Of a stretch of DNA of 64,000 nt, positions 20,673-30,052 are shown piece by piece; positions within the stretch are counted from its first letter, which is position 1; every line of letters starts with the position of its first letter. Source of the stretch: Salinisphaera dokdonensis (GTDB lineage Bacteria > Pseudomonadota > Gammaproteobacteria > Nevskiales > Salinisphaeraceae). Location: the NCBI RefSeq assembly GCF_040361215.1, contig NZ_APND01000002.1, forward strand, positions 496,001-560,000, written 5' to 3'. The notes below the pieces were generated by a model. The model did no database searches and was not told the DNA's origin. It saw only the letters and a list, made by a program, of their open reading frames with translations. The translations under genes and the position numbers were made by a program.

Positions 20673-21296
20673 ATGCTAGATTTATCCCGATTTGCCTTGT
20701 TCGTGCCGACGCTACTGTTGGTTTCGCTCACCCCCGGCATGTGCATGATGCTGTCGCTGAGCCTGGGCATGAGCATCGGCGTGCGCCGCACCCTGTGGAT
20801 GATGATCGGCGAGCTCGTCGGCGTGGGGCTGGTGGCGGTCTCGGCCGTCATCGGCGCGGCCGCGATCATGCTGCGTTATCCGACGCTGTTCATGGCGCTC
20901 AAATGGGCCGGCGGGGCCTATCTCGTGTATCTGGGCGTGACAATGTGGCGCGCGCAGGGCACGTCGGCCATGCACGGCGCGCCCGGCGCCGCGCCGACAC
21001 TGCGCCCGATCCCGCTGATAACCCAGGGTTTTGTCACCGCGGTCGCCAATCCCAAGGGCTGGGCATTCTTCATCGCGCTGCTACCGCCGTTTCTCAACGC
21101 CGAGACCGCGCTCGCGCCACAGCTGACGGTGCTGATCAGCCTTATCCTGACGATCGAGTTCTCCAGTCTGCTGCTCTATGCGAGCAGCGGGCGCCTGGTC
21201 CGCAGCCTCCTGAACGAGCCGCGCAACGTGATGTGGCTCAACCGCATTGCCGGCTCGCTGATGATCGGCGTCGGCATCTGGCTCGCGCTGGAGTAA
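20673..21296 (+). CDS. LysE/RhtB family amino-acid exporter
   Basis: A 207-residue inner-membrane protein with six hydrophobic segments, typical of LysE family translocators. The N-terminal signature SLTPGMCMMLSLSLGMSIGVRRTLWMMIGELVG is characteristic, with LKWAGGAYLVYLGVTMWR and FVTAVANPKGWAFFIALLPPFL later. It should export amino acids or derivatives such as homoserine lactone or threonine. The start is ATG 20673, or GTG 20670 one codon earlier. It appears to be a single-gene unit and converges with the DUF2252 gene. The substrate is unknown. Confidence 0.92.
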   Translation: MLDLSRFALFVPTLLLVSLTPGMCMMLSLSLGMSIGVRRTLWMMIGELVGVGLVAVSAVIGAAAIMLRYPTLFMALKWAGGAYLVYLGVTMWRAQGTSAMHGAPGAAPTLRPIPLITQGFVTAVANPKGWAFFIALLPPFLNAETALAPQLTVLISLILTIEFSSLLLYASSGRLVRSLLNEPRNVMWLNRIAGSLMIGVGIWLALE

Positions 21297-21323
21297 CGCC
21301 GAGCCAAGTGCGTGCCACCGGCT

Positions 21324-22646
21324 TCAGTCCCCGTCGCCGGCGCGATGGGCCAGAAACACGGCATGGTCTCGTCCGACCTGTTCGGCATAGTCCATCGCCA
21401 GCGTGACGACCTGGCTCTTGAACGCTTCGCGCTTATCGCCGGTGAAGGCGGTGACCGCCCGACAAAAACAGCCGGGATCGTCCGGTCGCAGCGCATGGGC
21501 ACCGCGGATATGTTCACGCGCGAGGATGCGCCCCCACTGGCGGCTCAGACGACGATATTCCTTGAAGTCGTCGATGTCGTCGGTCGGGAAGTCTTCCTTG
21601 TAGGGCGAACGCTGGCGCACGGAGAAATGGTTGTCGCCCAGGGTGAGCCAGCCGAGATACTCGTCGGCATGGTCGGCCAGCGCGATGAAGGCATGGGCAT
21701 GACGCTCGGCTTCGTGCTTGAAGCTCTTGCGCCATTTACGGCGGTCCGCCGTGCTCATGTATGGATAGGCGGACGGGCGCTGCTGTGACTTGATATCGAG
21801 GATGATGTCGTCGTCGGGGCTATCGCTGGCGCCCTGTACGAGCGCGTAGTAGCGCGCCACGCCGAGCGAGCCGGTGCCCGCGTTCACGCGCCGAGCGACG
21901 TCCTTGACCGCGAAATGTGAGGCATCGCGGCCCTCGATGCTGCCGGGCTGCAGCGTCTCGGGGTAATCCTCGGCCAGCGCCTTGAGCAGTTCGCTGCGTT
22001 CGCTGGCCGAGAGCGGCGCGAGCTTCTTGTATTCGGTATCGAACAGGCGCTCGCCGTCCTTCATCACCGTCCACTTGGCCAGCTGCTCGGCCACGCCTTC
22101 CTCGGCCAGCACCTCGCGCATGAACGGGCCGATCGGCTTCTTGATGTATTTCACGTGGATATCGTCGGCGCTGCGGCCGTCGGCGTGGTCTTCCACGGTG
22201 TCCAAATAGGCGGACAGGAAATGGCGGATCGCGCGCCGGGTCTTCTTGGTCGACAGCTCGGCGTTCTCGTCGGCGTCGAGCACCATGCTGATCGCCTGGC
22301 GCCAGAGGTCGTACTGGTAGTCGCCGATGAAGGCGTCGTCGAAATCGTCCATGCCGTAGTGCACGCCCTGGCGATCATCGCCGTAGGCGCCGAAGTTGTA
22401 GACATGAGCATCGCCCTGCAGCCAGGTCTGGCTGTCGAACACACCGCCGAAGCGATGATGGCGCCAGTCGTTCCAGTGATCGCGCCAGTACAGATGCGCC
22501 GTTCCGCGAAAGAACCGGTAGGCGGATTTCGACATCTTGGCGTACTTGCGGGCCCGGTCGGCATCGCTGATATCGCGGTTCTGGGCATCGATCTCGGCAA
22601 GTACGAGCGACTCGCGCTCGCTGCCGGTGAAGAAAGGAAAGTTCAT
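21324..22646 (-). CDS. DUF2252 domain-containing protein
   Basis: A 440-residue cytosolic protein of the DUF2252 family. Characteristic blocks are FFRGTAHLYWRD, WLQGDAHVYNFGAYGD, MDDFDDAFIGDYQYDLWRQAIS and ILDIKSQQRPSAYPY. The GDAHxxNFG and D-D-F-D-D elements resemble the catalytic loop of kinase-fold phosphotransferases (HxDxxxxN-like), so a protein-kinase-like ATP-dependent activity is often suspected; this is inference. The length is normal and no signal peptide is visible. It is divergently transcribed from a small secreted NTF2-like protein. Confidence 0.85.
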   Translation of the reverse strand: MNFPFFTGSERESLVLAEIDAQNRDISDADRARKYAKMSKSAYRFFRGTAHLYWRDHWNDWRHHRFGGVFDSQTWLQGDAHVYNFGAYGDDRQGVHYGMDDFDDAFIGDYQYDLWRQAISMVLDADENAELSTKKTRRAIRHFLSAYLDTVEDHADGRSADDIHVKYIKKPIGPFMREVLAEEGVAEQLAKWTVMKDGERLFDTEYKKLAPLSASERSELLKALAEDYPETLQPGSIEGRDASHFAVKDVARRVNAGTGSLGVARYYALVQGASDSPDDDIILDIKSQQRPSAYPYMSTADRRKWRKSFKHEAERHAHAFIALADHADEYLGWLTLGDNHFSVRQRSPYKEDFPTDDIDDFKEYRRLSRQWGRILAREHIRGAHALRPDDPGCFCRAVTAFTGDKREAFKSQVVTLAMDYAEQVGRDHAVFLAHRAGDGD

Positions 22647-22773
22647 GGCGATGGTCTTCGCGCAAACGCGTCAAACTACGGCACCACGCCGCGCCGGGCA
22701 AAGCCGGTCGGCCCGGCATCGCAGACGCGGGCATAATCAAAGCACGGCCCGTTGAACTGGAAGCTGTACCGCA

Positions 22774-23271
22774 ATGAACGCCCTAAAACGAATGGTCCGC
22801 CTCGTGCTGATCGGCCTGATGCTCATGCCGGGTGCCGCCGTTGCATCCGAGGCCTCGACTCTGGATGACTCGGCCCGCGCAGCGATCGTGCAGCTCGTCG
22901 ACGATTATCAGGCGGCGCGGACTGAAGGCGATCGCGCCGCGCTGGAAACGCTGCTGCGCGCCGATATGGATCAGCTGACTTCGTCCGGCCAATGGCGGCG
23001 AGGGCGCGATGCAGCGCTCGCGGGCATGCAGCGCAGTTCCAGCCAAAATCCGGGCGAGCGGCGGTTGCACGTGGAACAGGTCCGCGCCCTGGGCGTTGAG
23101 GCTGCGATCGCGGATGCCCGCTATGTGATCGTGCGCGCCGACGGCCAGCGGCGCGTCATGTGGTCCAGCTTTGTGGTGGTTCGGGATGCCGACCAGTGGC
23201 GTATTGCCGGCATTCGCAACATGCGGCCTTCGCCGCTCGGCGCGCCGGCTGCGGAAAAGGATTCGCCATAG
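22774..23271 (+). CDS. secreted SnoaL/NTF2-like protein
   Basis: A 165-residue protein with a Sec signal peptide (RLVLIGLMLMPGAAVASEAS). The mature part, about 140 residues, follows the SgcJ/DUF4440 NTF2-like cone fold: IVQLVDDYQAARTEGDRAALETLLRADMDQLTSSG, then a central GVEAAIADARYVI and a final WSSFVVVRDADQWRIAGIRNM. Proteins of this type bind small hydrophobic ligands or act as isomerases; no catalytic assignment is possible. It lies alone before the Nramp-like gene, 60 bp away on the same strand. Confidence 0.7.
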   Translation: MNALKRMVRLVLIGLMLMPGAAVASEASTLDDSARAAIVQLVDDYQAARTEGDRAALETLLRADMDQLTSSGQWRRGRDAALAGMQRSSSQNPGERRLHVEQVRALGVEAAIADARYVIVRADGQRRVMWSSFVVVRDADQWRIAGIRNMRPSPLGAPAAEKDSP

Positions 23272-23331
23272 CAGCACCGAGAAGGGTCTCTCGGGACGCG
23301 GCGCATGCCGCTATGCCATGCTGAAGACGTC

Positions 23332-24558
23332 ATGCTGAAACGGCTCAAGCAATTCGGCCCCGGCCTGTTGGTGGCCGCCGCCTTCATTGGCCCGGGCACC
23401 GTGACCACCGCCAGCGTCGCGGGCGCCGAGACCGGCTATGCACTGCTCTGGGCGCTGGCGTTTTCGATCTTCGCGACCATCGTGCTGCAGGAAATGAGCG
23501 CGCGGCTGGGCATCGTCAGCCGGCTCGGGCTCGGCCAGGCCCTGCGCGAAAGCTTCGATCACCCGCTGTTCAAGGGCTTGGCGGTCGCTCTGGTGCTCGT
23601 CGCCATCGGTTTCGGCACGGCCGCGTTCGAGACCGGCAACATCACCGGCGCCGCCCTGGGGCTGGAAACCGTCGTCGGCCTGCCGACCCGGGTCTGGGCG
23701 CTGATCGTCGGCGCGAGCGCCTTTGCGCTGCTGGCGACCGGGCGCTACCAGCTCATCGAGCGCGTGCTGATCGCGCTGGTGCTGACCATGAGCGTGGTTT
23801 TCCTGCTCACTGCGATCATCGTAAAACCCGACATCGGCGCGCTGCTGTCGGGTTTGTTCGCGCCCGGCATTCCGTCCGGCTCGGTACTGACCGTGATCGC
23901 GCTGGTCGGCACCACGGTCGTGACCTACAACTTCTTCCTGCATTCGGCCGCGGTCCAAGACAAATGGCCCGAACAGATCGCCACCGACACTGCGCTCACC
24001 GAGTCCCGCCGCGACACAATCATCTCCATCATCCTGGGCGGTGCGATCACACTCGCGATCGTGATCACCGCGGCCGCGGCTTTCTTCGCCACCCAGACGC
24101 CGATCGAGGACGCCGGTCAGATGGCGACCCAGCTGGAACCGCTGCTGGGCGTGAGCGCGAAATGGTTCTTTGCCATCGGTCTGTTCGCGGCCGGCATGAC
24201 CAGCTCGGTCACCGCGCCGCTGGCTGCGGCCTATGCCGTGACCGGCGCACTCGGCCTCAAACCGGATCTGGCCAGCCTGCCGTTTCGAGCCGTGTGGGCC
24301 GTGATCATCCTCATCGGCACCGGCTTCGCCTGGTTCGGCACCAGCCCGGTGCAGGCGATTGTCGTGGCCCAGGCCGCCAACGGCGTGCTGCTGCCGCTGG
24401 TCGCGCTGTTCCTGCTGCGGGTGATGAACCGTTCGGCGCTGCTGGGGCGTTATCGCAACGGTGTGCTCGGCAATATCCTCGGCGCGATCGTGCTCTTCGT
24501 GGCGACCGGGCTCGGCGTCTATACGCTGCTGAGCGTGTTCGGCGTGGTCTCCAGTTAG
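23332..24558 (+). CDS. Nramp-like transporter lacking canonical metal ligands
   Basis: A 408-residue protein with about 11 membrane segments, aligned by eye to the Nramp family: GPGLLVAAAFIGPGTVTTASVAGAETGYALLWAL (TM1) and VTYNFFLHSAAVQDKW (TM6). In true Nramp manganese/iron importers TM1 contains D-P-G-N and TM6 contains M-P-H. Here these read GPGTVT and VTYN, so the metal-coordinating Asp, Asn and Met are gone. Divergent Nramp-related clades with changed sites exist, some transporting Mg. The start ATG 23332 is the one matching the family N-terminus. The substrate is therefore uncertain, and manganese transport should not be assumed. Confidence 0.82.
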   Translation: MLKRLKQFGPGLLVAAAFIGPGTVTTASVAGAETGYALLWALAFSIFATIVLQEMSARLGIVSRLGLGQALRESFDHPLFKGLAVALVLVAIGFGTAAFETGNITGAALGLETVVGLPTRVWALIVGASAFALLATGRYQLIERVLIALVLTMSVVFLLTAIIVKPDIGALLSGLFAPGIPSGSVLTVIALVGTTVVTYNFFLHSAAVQDKWPEQIATDTALTESRRDTIISIILGGAITLAIVITAAAAFFATQTPIEDAGQMATQLEPLLGVSAKWFFAIGLFAAGMTSSVTAPLAAAYAVTGALGLKPDLASLPFRAVWAVIILIGTGFAWFGTSPVQAIVVAQAANGVLLPLVALFLLRVMNRSALLGRYRNGVLGNILGAIVLFVATGLGVYTLLSVFGVVSS

Positions 24559-24641
24559 GTCAGTACGCCACAAATGTTGGATTGCGGGCGGCTGTCTCGG
24601 TCGAACACAATCGACCGTATCGATTCGAAGCGAGGCCCCTC

Positions 24642-25067
24642 ATGGCGCTTTCTCCTTTTCATCTCGCGATCCCTGTCCACGACCTGCCGGCGGCACGCCG
24701 TTTCTACGGCGAGACCTTCGGCCTGAGCGAAGGCCGCTCGGCCGAGCAATGGGTGGATTTCGATTTCTATGGCCATCAGCTGGTCATCCACGAACATCCG
24801 AAAACGCCCTCGCAGGATGATGTCCACACCAACGCCGTCGACTGCCACGACGTGCCGGTGCCGCATTTCGGTATCGTGCTCGAATGGGCGGAATGGGAAG
24901 CGCTGGCCGAGCGCCTGCGCGGGCTGGATACCAATTTCGTGATCGAGCCGCATGTGCGCTTCAAAGGCCAGCCCGGCGAACAGGCGACCATGTTCCTGCT
25001 CGACCCCTGCGGTAATGCTCTAGAATTCAAGGCCTTCCAGGATCGCGGCCAGCTGTTCGCGAAATAG
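24642..25067 (+). CDS. VOC family (glyoxalase-like) protein
   Basis: A 141-residue protein with two vicinal-oxygen-chelate repeats. It begins PFHLAIPVHDLPAARRFYGETFGL and ends MFLLDPCGNALEFKAF, the common signature of bleomycin-resistance/dioxygenase-fold proteins. Likely metal ligands are the His in the first strand (FHLAI), the His in VPHFGIVL and the Glu in ALEFK. Known members include glyoxalases and extradiol dioxygenases; the reaction cannot be told here. The start ATG 24642 matches the family start exactly. A GNAT acetyltransferase gene follows 25 bp later, and the two are probably cotranscribed. Confidence 0.88.
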   Translation: MALSPFHLAIPVHDLPAARRFYGETFGLSEGRSAEQWVDFDFYGHQLVIHEHPKTPSQDDVHTNAVDCHDVPVPHFGIVLEWAEWEALAERLRGLDTNFVIEPHVRFKGQPGEQATMFLLDPCGNALEFKAFQDRGQLFAK

Positions 25068-25092
25068 GCGCCTTACCCAGAGCATCCAGACC

Positions 25093-25575
25093 ATGTCCGA
25101 TCTGACCATCCGCTCGGCCGAGCGCGCCGACGCCGCGTTGATCCTGCGTTTCGTGCAGGAACTTGCCGTTTATGAAGAAGCGGCCGACGAGGTCGTCGCC
25201 ACCGAAGCGACCGTCGAGGAATCGTTGTTCGGCGACGCGGCGAGCGCCTTCGCCTTCATCTGCGAGGACGCCGGCGAGCCGGTCGGCTTCGCGGTCTGTT
25301 TCTACAACTACTCGACCTGGCTCGCGCGTAACGGGCTGTATCTCGAGGACCTATATGTCACGCCGGATGCCCGCGGGCGCGGCGCCGGCAAGGCACTGCT
25401 CAAATATCTCGCTCGGTTGGCGGTCGAGCAGGGCTGCGGCCGGTTCGAGTGGAGCGTACTGAACTGGAACACACCGGCGATCGAATTCTACGAAGCCGCC
25501 GGCGCGCGGCCGCAATCGGAATGGACGACTTATCGTCTGACCGGCGACGCCTTGGTGGCTTTCGCCGGCAGCTGA
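25093..25575 (+). CDS. GNAT family N-acetyltransferase
   Basis: A 160-residue acetyltransferase resembling the spermidine/diamine acetyltransferase branch of GNAT enzymes. Typical features are IRSAERADAALILRFVQELAVYE, the beta-bulge strand GLYLEDLYVTPDARGRGAGKALLKYLA with the Q/R-x-x-G-x-G/A acetyl-CoA loop, and WSVLNWNTPAIEFYEAAGARP. It would move an acetyl group from acetyl-CoA to an amine in the cytoplasm. It follows the VOC gene closely. The substrate is inferred at most as a polyamine or thialysine-like compound. Confidence 0.88.
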   Translation: MSDLTIRSAERADAALILRFVQELAVYEEAADEVVATEATVEESLFGDAASAFAFICEDAGEPVGFAVCFYNYSTWLARNGLYLEDLYVTPDARGRGAGKALLKYLARLAVEQGCGRFEWSVLNWNTPAIEFYEAAGARPQSEWTTYRLTGDALVAFAGS

Positions 25576-25636
25576 CGACAGCAGCCTGACGGCCCAGGCC
25601 GTCGCGCGCCGAGCAGGCCTGTGCCGGCGATGGCAT

Positions 25637-26431
25637 TCACTCTCGCAGGCGCGCCAGACTTACCGAGGGCGGCGCGCCGAAAGTGCGGCGGAAATCGTGG
25701 TTGAAATGGGACTGGTCCGAAAAACCCGCGGCGTGCGATGCCGCCGTGAAGTTGGCGCCGGCCACGATCGCTTCGATCGCCACCCGCATCCGAGCCCATG
25801 CACGATAGCGGCGGAACGGCACACCGACCTGCCGACTGAATAGATGCTGGAAACGCGAAACGGATAAACCCGCGTCTGCCGCGAGCCGGGCGAGCGGCAG
25901 CGGCGCCTCCGCGACCCGCGCCAGGGCCGCCACGCTGGCCGTGATCCGCGTATCCATGCGCGCCGGCGCACGGGCGCTGGAAAAACACAGCAGGTCGTTC
26001 AACAGCAGCCCGGCCGACGCCAGGCCCGTGCGGCCCTCCCAGAGTTCGCGAATCAGCGCGTATTCCCCGCCGGCGCTGGTCAACACGCCGTTGATTTCAC
26101 GCCGATGTCGCAGCAACGGCAACAGCGTATGAACGCCGTCGATCGACGGTTCGAGATACAAGCCCGCGACCGGGTTGCCGTGGACCTGGAGTTCATGCGC
26201 CACGCCGGCGGGAATCACCGCGGTACGACAGGATTGCCAGCCGCCGCCTTCGACGCGCAGCTCGAAACGGTCGTGCATGCCGGCCAGAAAAACCGGCGCA
26301 CCGTGCTGGTGAACATGGTTATGCCACAGCGGCGCTATGAACAGCATCCGCCCGGTATCCAGATGCCACAGGGCATCGGCCGTCTTGCGCTGCTCGGCAG
26401 CACGTTTGTACAAGTCGCGGGAAGCGTCCAT
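25637..26431 (-). CDS. AraC family transcriptional regulator
   Basis: A 264-residue regulator with an N-terminal cupin-like sensing domain (WHNHVHQHGAPVFLAGMHDRFEL, then TAVIPAGVAHELQVHG) and a C-terminal double helix-turn-helix (LPLARLAADAGLSVSRFQHLFSRQVGVPFRRYRAWARM, then GFSDQSHFNHDFRRTFGAPPS). ATG 26431 follows GGAGATTGGCCG and is preferred over the longer frame, whose extra 25 codons look non-coding. It is divergent from the metallo-beta-lactamase-fold gene at 26568, with a 136-bp shared control region, so it probably regulates that gene in response to a small ligand. Confidence 0.88.
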   Translation of the reverse strand: MDASRDLYKRAAEQRKTADALWHLDTGRMLFIAPLWHNHVHQHGAPVFLAGMHDRFELRVEGGGWQSCRTAVIPAGVAHELQVHGNPVAGLYLEPSIDGVHTLLPLLRHRREINGVLTSAGGEYALIRELWEGRTGLASAGLLLNDLLCFSSARAPARMDTRITASVAALARVAEAPLPLARLAADAGLSVSRFQHLFSRQVGVPFRRYRAWARMRVAIEAIVAGANFTAASHAAGFSDQSHFNHDFRRTFGAPPSVSLARLRE

Positions 26432-26567
26432 CGGCCAATCTCCAACCCATGCGCTCGCGCTGTGTAATGCGCAGCATCGGTGACCCAGCCGACAGAAGCC
26501 GGGCAACCGTGCGAATCAAGACGATAGCAGCTGCCATGCCCTGTGCGCCCACGAATGGAGAGAGCCG

Positions 26568-27617
26568 ATGTTCAACACCCACCCCGATATCACCCGCCGC
26601 CGCATTCTCGGTGCCGGCGCCGCCGTTCTGGCGTTGCCGACCATCGGCCGACAACTCGTGCGCCCGGCGCAGGCGGCGGCCCCCGCGCTCGGCCCGGCAC
26701 GGCCCACCCATTACCGCTTCCAACTCGGTGATTTCGAGGTGACCACGCTCCTCGATGCCGGCGCGATGCTCGACGGGCCCTGGCCCGTGGTGGGCGAAGA
26801 TCAGCCGGCCGAGGCGGTGCAGCAGTTGATGCATGCCAATCTGCTGCCCCAGACGCGATTCCAGCCCGGCTTCACCCCGGCGCTGGTCAACACCGGCAAG
26901 GAACTGATTCTGTTCGATACCGGCAATGGCGCAGATGGTTTCGTGCCGCCACCCGACGGCGGCTGGCTGGCGCGCATGCTCGGCCCCGCCGGCTACAGCC
27001 CCGAGCAGATCGACGTCGTCGTGCTCACCCACGGCCATATCGATCATATCGGCGGCATGCTTCACGACGGCCGGGCCGCATTCCCGAACGCGCGCTACGT
27101 CATGGGCGCAAAGGAGTTCGAGTTCTGGGCCGCCACCGAGGACAGGCTGCGCGCGCCCAAGGGCGATATCGAGCATATGTCCGGGCGCCTGTTTGCCACC
27201 CATGTCGTGCCCTTCGCCGAGCGGATGCGCCTGATCAAGCCCGGCGGCGAAGTCGCCTCGGGCATTCATGCCCTCGAAGCCTATGGCCATACCCCCGGCC
27301 ATCTCGCTTTCCATATCGAGAGCCGGGGCCAACGCCTGCTGCTCTGGGGCGACTGCGCCCATCACGAGGTGGCCTCGCTGGCACGGCCCGGCTGGCACGC
27401 CCTGTTCGATCGCGACAAGGCCCAGGGCGCCCGCACCCGTGAGCGCATCTATGCCATGGCGGCCCAGGAACGCATACCGGTCGTCGGCTACCACACCTCG
27501 TTTCCATCCGTGGGTTTCGTCACCCCCCAGGCCGACGGCTATCGCTGGATCCCGGTCAGTTACCAGTTCGACGTGCCGCCGGCCGAGGGCACGCGATCAG
27601 CGGCCCGGCCGGCATGA
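26568..27617 (+). CDS. exported MBL-fold metallohydrolase
   Basis: A 349-residue protein with a Tat-type leader (TRRRILGAGAAVLALPTIGR, cleavage near AQAAAP). The metallo-beta-lactamase core carries the dinuclear zinc motif THGHIDHIGG (residues ~155-164), a later His in GHTPGHLAFHIESRG and the Asp in LLWGDCAHHEV. The closest recognised groups are periplasmic quorum-quenching lactonase-like and parathion-hydrolase-like enzymes. Divergent from an AraC regulator, suggesting inducible expression by its substrate. The substrate is not known; folded export via Tat suits a metal enzyme. Confidence 0.88.
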   Translation: MFNTHPDITRRRILGAGAAVLALPTIGRQLVRPAQAAAPALGPARPTHYRFQLGDFEVTTLLDAGAMLDGPWPVVGEDQPAEAVQQLMHANLLPQTRFQPGFTPALVNTGKELILFDTGNGADGFVPPPDGGWLARMLGPAGYSPEQIDVVVLTHGHIDHIGGMLHDGRAAFPNARYVMGAKEFEFWAATEDRLRAPKGDIEHMSGRLFATHVVPFAERMRLIKPGGEVASGIHALEAYGHTPGHLAFHIESRGQRLLLWGDCAHHEVASLARPGWHALFDRDKAQGARTRERIYAMAAQERIPVVGYHTSFPSVGFVTPQADGYRWIPVSYQFDVPPAEGTRSAARPA

Positions 27618-27668
27618 CTTAGGCACTGCAAGGAACCGGCGGCGTTGTCATTCAGCGTGTTCGGCCCT

Positions 27669-28979
27669 TCACGCGCCGGCCACCGCCCAATGAGTCGAGC
27701 GCGTGCGCAGCACCACCGCGACCATCCGGGTGACGAGAAACATGGTCAGTCCGATCCAGATACCGGTCAGGCCCCAGCCGAACGCCCACGACAGCCAGAT
27801 CAACGGCAGGAAGGCACCGAGCGCGCAGGCCAGCGTGGTGGTGCGCAGAAAACGCGTATCCGCCGCACCCAAAAGCACGCCGTCGAGCGCGAACACGATG
27901 CCCGCCACCGGCTGCTGGGCCACGAACAGCCACCAAGCGTGGGGCACCTGGGCGAGCACAGCCTCATCGTTGGTGAAGACATGCGGCAGCACGCCGGCCA
28001 GAGCAGCAAAAACCAGCGCCAGAAACACGCCCAAGGCGAACGAATAACGGGTGATCTGCCAGGCCGCAGCGCGGGCACGAGCCACACGCTCGGCGCCCAG
28101 CTCGGCGCCGATCAACGCCTGGGCCGCGATTGCCAGCGAATCCAGGATCAGCGACAGAAACACCCACAGCTGATAGACGATCTGGTGCGCGCCGAGCGCG
28201 GCCGCCGACTCGCGGGCGGCCACGGCAGCCGCCGACAGAAAACAGATCTGGAACGACAGGCTGCGCAGGATCAGGTCCCGGCCGAGTACCATCTGCGCTT
28301 TCATGATGTTCCAGCGCGGACGCACCATCGAACGCTCGGACCGCAGCGCGATCAGAAACAGCCCGGCGGCCGTGTACTGCGCGAGCACGTTGGCGATCGC
28401 CGAGCCTTCGAGGCCGAAACCCAGCGGATAGACCAGTAACGGGCAAGCGATCGCCGACAGGACGTTGCCCGCGAGGATGTAGTACAGCGGTCGGACCGTG
28501 TCCTGTATGCCGCGCATCCAGCCGTTGCCGGCCAGCGTGATCAGGATCGCCGGCGCGCCGATGATGGCGATTCGCAGCCACGACGCTGCGGCGTCCGCCA
28601 CCGCCGGATTCCCGGCCAGCGCGGACAGGATCGGATGAGCAAACAGCTGGCCGAACACCAGCACCGCGAGACCGACGAAAATCGCCAGCCACGTCGCCTG
28701 ACCGCCTTCCGCAACGGCTTCCGTACGCCGGCCGGCACCGTAGAGGCGCGCCGTGCGCGCGGTGGTGCCGTAGGACAGAAACGTCAGCTGGCTGGTGAGC
28801 ACGGACAAGACCGTACCGCCGAGAGCCAGGCCGGCCAGCGGCACGGCACCCAGATGGCCGACGACGGCCGTGTCCACGAGTACATACAACGGCTCGGCCG
28901 CGAGTACGCCGAGTGCCGGCACCGCCAGCGCGAATACGCGCCGGGCGGTCACGGGCGCGTCGGTATCCTCAGCTGTCAT
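27669..28979 (-). CDS. MATE family efflux transporter, DinF-like
   Basis: A 436-residue inner-membrane antiporter with 12 hydrophobic segments. It matches the DinF branch of the multidrug and toxic compound extrusion family: FALAVPALGVLAAEPLYVLVDTAVVGHLGAVPLAGLALG at the N-terminus, and internal VFALDGVLLGAADTRFLR. The Asp in LVDTAVVGHLG is the expected coupling residue of TM1. It should expel cationic or lipophilic compounds using a proton or sodium gradient. A single-gene unit, divergent from hslO and convergent with the MBL-fold gene. Confidence 0.9.
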   Translation of the reverse strand: MTAEDTDAPVTARRVFALAVPALGVLAAEPLYVLVDTAVVGHLGAVPLAGLALGGTVLSVLTSQLTFLSYGTTARTARLYGAGRRTEAVAEGGQATWLAIFVGLAVLVFGQLFAHPILSALAGNPAVADAAASWLRIAIIGAPAILITLAGNGWMRGIQDTVRPLYYILAGNVLSAIACPLLVYPLGFGLEGSAIANVLAQYTAAGLFLIALRSERSMVRPRWNIMKAQMVLGRDLILRSLSFQICFLSAAAVAARESAAALGAHQIVYQLWVFLSLILDSLAIAAQALIGAELGAERVARARAAAWQITRYSFALGVFLALVFAALAGVLPHVFTNDEAVLAQVPHAWWLFVAQQPVAGIVFALDGVLLGAADTRFLRTTTLACALGAFLPLIWLSWAFGWGLTGIWIGLTMFLVTRMVAVVLRTRSTHWAVAGA

Positions 28980-29149
28980 CCATCACACCTGTCGAAAACC
29001 GGCTTGTCGTCGGTCGACCGGCCGGGCAAAGGCCGAGGAATCTATCATTGCCGGGCCAATACGGGCAGGGCGGCCCATGTCGTCACAGTCAGCACATTGA
29101 ATTCTGCCCGCACCGGACACATTTTTCGGTCTGATCCCGGAGTGAAACA

Positions 29150-30052
29150 ATGCCCGACATGCCCACAGACCTACTGCAGCGCTTCCTGTTCGACCACACC
29201 CAGGTCCGCGGCGAAATCGCCCAGCTGGAAGCGACCTATCAGGACGCGATCGCCAGCCACGACTATCCGCCCGCCATCGAGCGCCTGCTCGGCGAACTGC
29301 TGGCAGCCTGCGCGCTGCTGACCGCGACCATCAAGTTCGACGGCATCCTGAGCGTGGAGATCCGGGGGCAGGGCGCATTGCGTCTGTTGATGGCCGAATC
29401 CAACCCCGGCGTGAGCGAACGCGCCCAGCGGCTGCGCGGCGTTGCCCGCTTCGACGCCGAGGCGCTGGCTGCGCTCGAGGAACACACGCTGGAAACGCTT
29501 GCTGAAGGCGGCCATGTCGTGATCACGCTCGACCCCGAAGAAGGACAGCGCTATCAAGGCATTGTCGCGCTGGACAAACCGACCATCGCCGGCTGCCTCG
29601 AGGAATACTTCGCCCAGTCCGAACAGCTGCCCACGCGGCTATGGCTTGCCACCGACACCGAGCGCGCCGCCGGCCTGCTGATCCAGAAGCTGCCCGAGCA
29701 GGACGACGTCGCCGACCCCGAAGCCTGGGACCGGATCAATCATCTCGCCGACACCATCACCGGCGACGAACTGACCGGCCTGGGCGCCGAGCAGGTGCTG
29801 CACCGGTTGTTTCACGAGGAACAGGCCCGAGTATTCGAGCCGGCGCCGGTGAAATTCAGCTGTACCTGCACCCGCGAGCGCTTCGGCCGTGCCCTGCACC
29901 AGCTCGGCGCCGAAGAACTGCGCAGCGTGCTCGAGGAACAGGGCCAGATCGAGACCCAGTGCCATTTCTGCAACACCTGGTACGTATTCAGCCCGGCGGA
30001 TGTCGAAGCGCTGATCGACAACCCGGACGCGCCGCCGCCTACGCTGCAGTAG
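29150..30052 (+). CDS. hslO: redox-regulated chaperone Hsp33
   Basis: A 300-residue cytoplasmic holdase chaperone, close to the usual ~290. The N-terminal domain has FDHTQVRGEI and the LLGELLAACALLTATIKFDG helix. The redox switch zinc centre near the C-terminus is complete: CTC at residues ~233-235 and CHFC (C-x-x-C) at ~267-270. Oxidation of these cysteines by bleach or peroxide releases zinc and activates chaperone function. The start may be ATG 29150 or ATG 29159, three codons later. It appears to be transcribed alone. Confidence 0.95.
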   Translation: MPDMPTDLLQRFLFDHTQVRGEIAQLEATYQDAIASHDYPPAIERLLGELLAACALLTATIKFDGILSVEIRGQGALRLLMAESNPGVSERAQRLRGVARFDAEALAALEEHTLETLAEGGHVVITLDPEEGQRYQGIVALDKPTIAGCLEEYFAQSEQLPTRLWLATDTERAAGLLIQKLPEQDDVADPEAWDRINHLADTITGDELTGLGAEQVLHRLFHEEQARVFEPAPVKFSCTCTRERFGRALHQLGAEELRSVLEEQGQIETQCHFCNTWYVFSPADVEALIDNPDAPPPTLQ

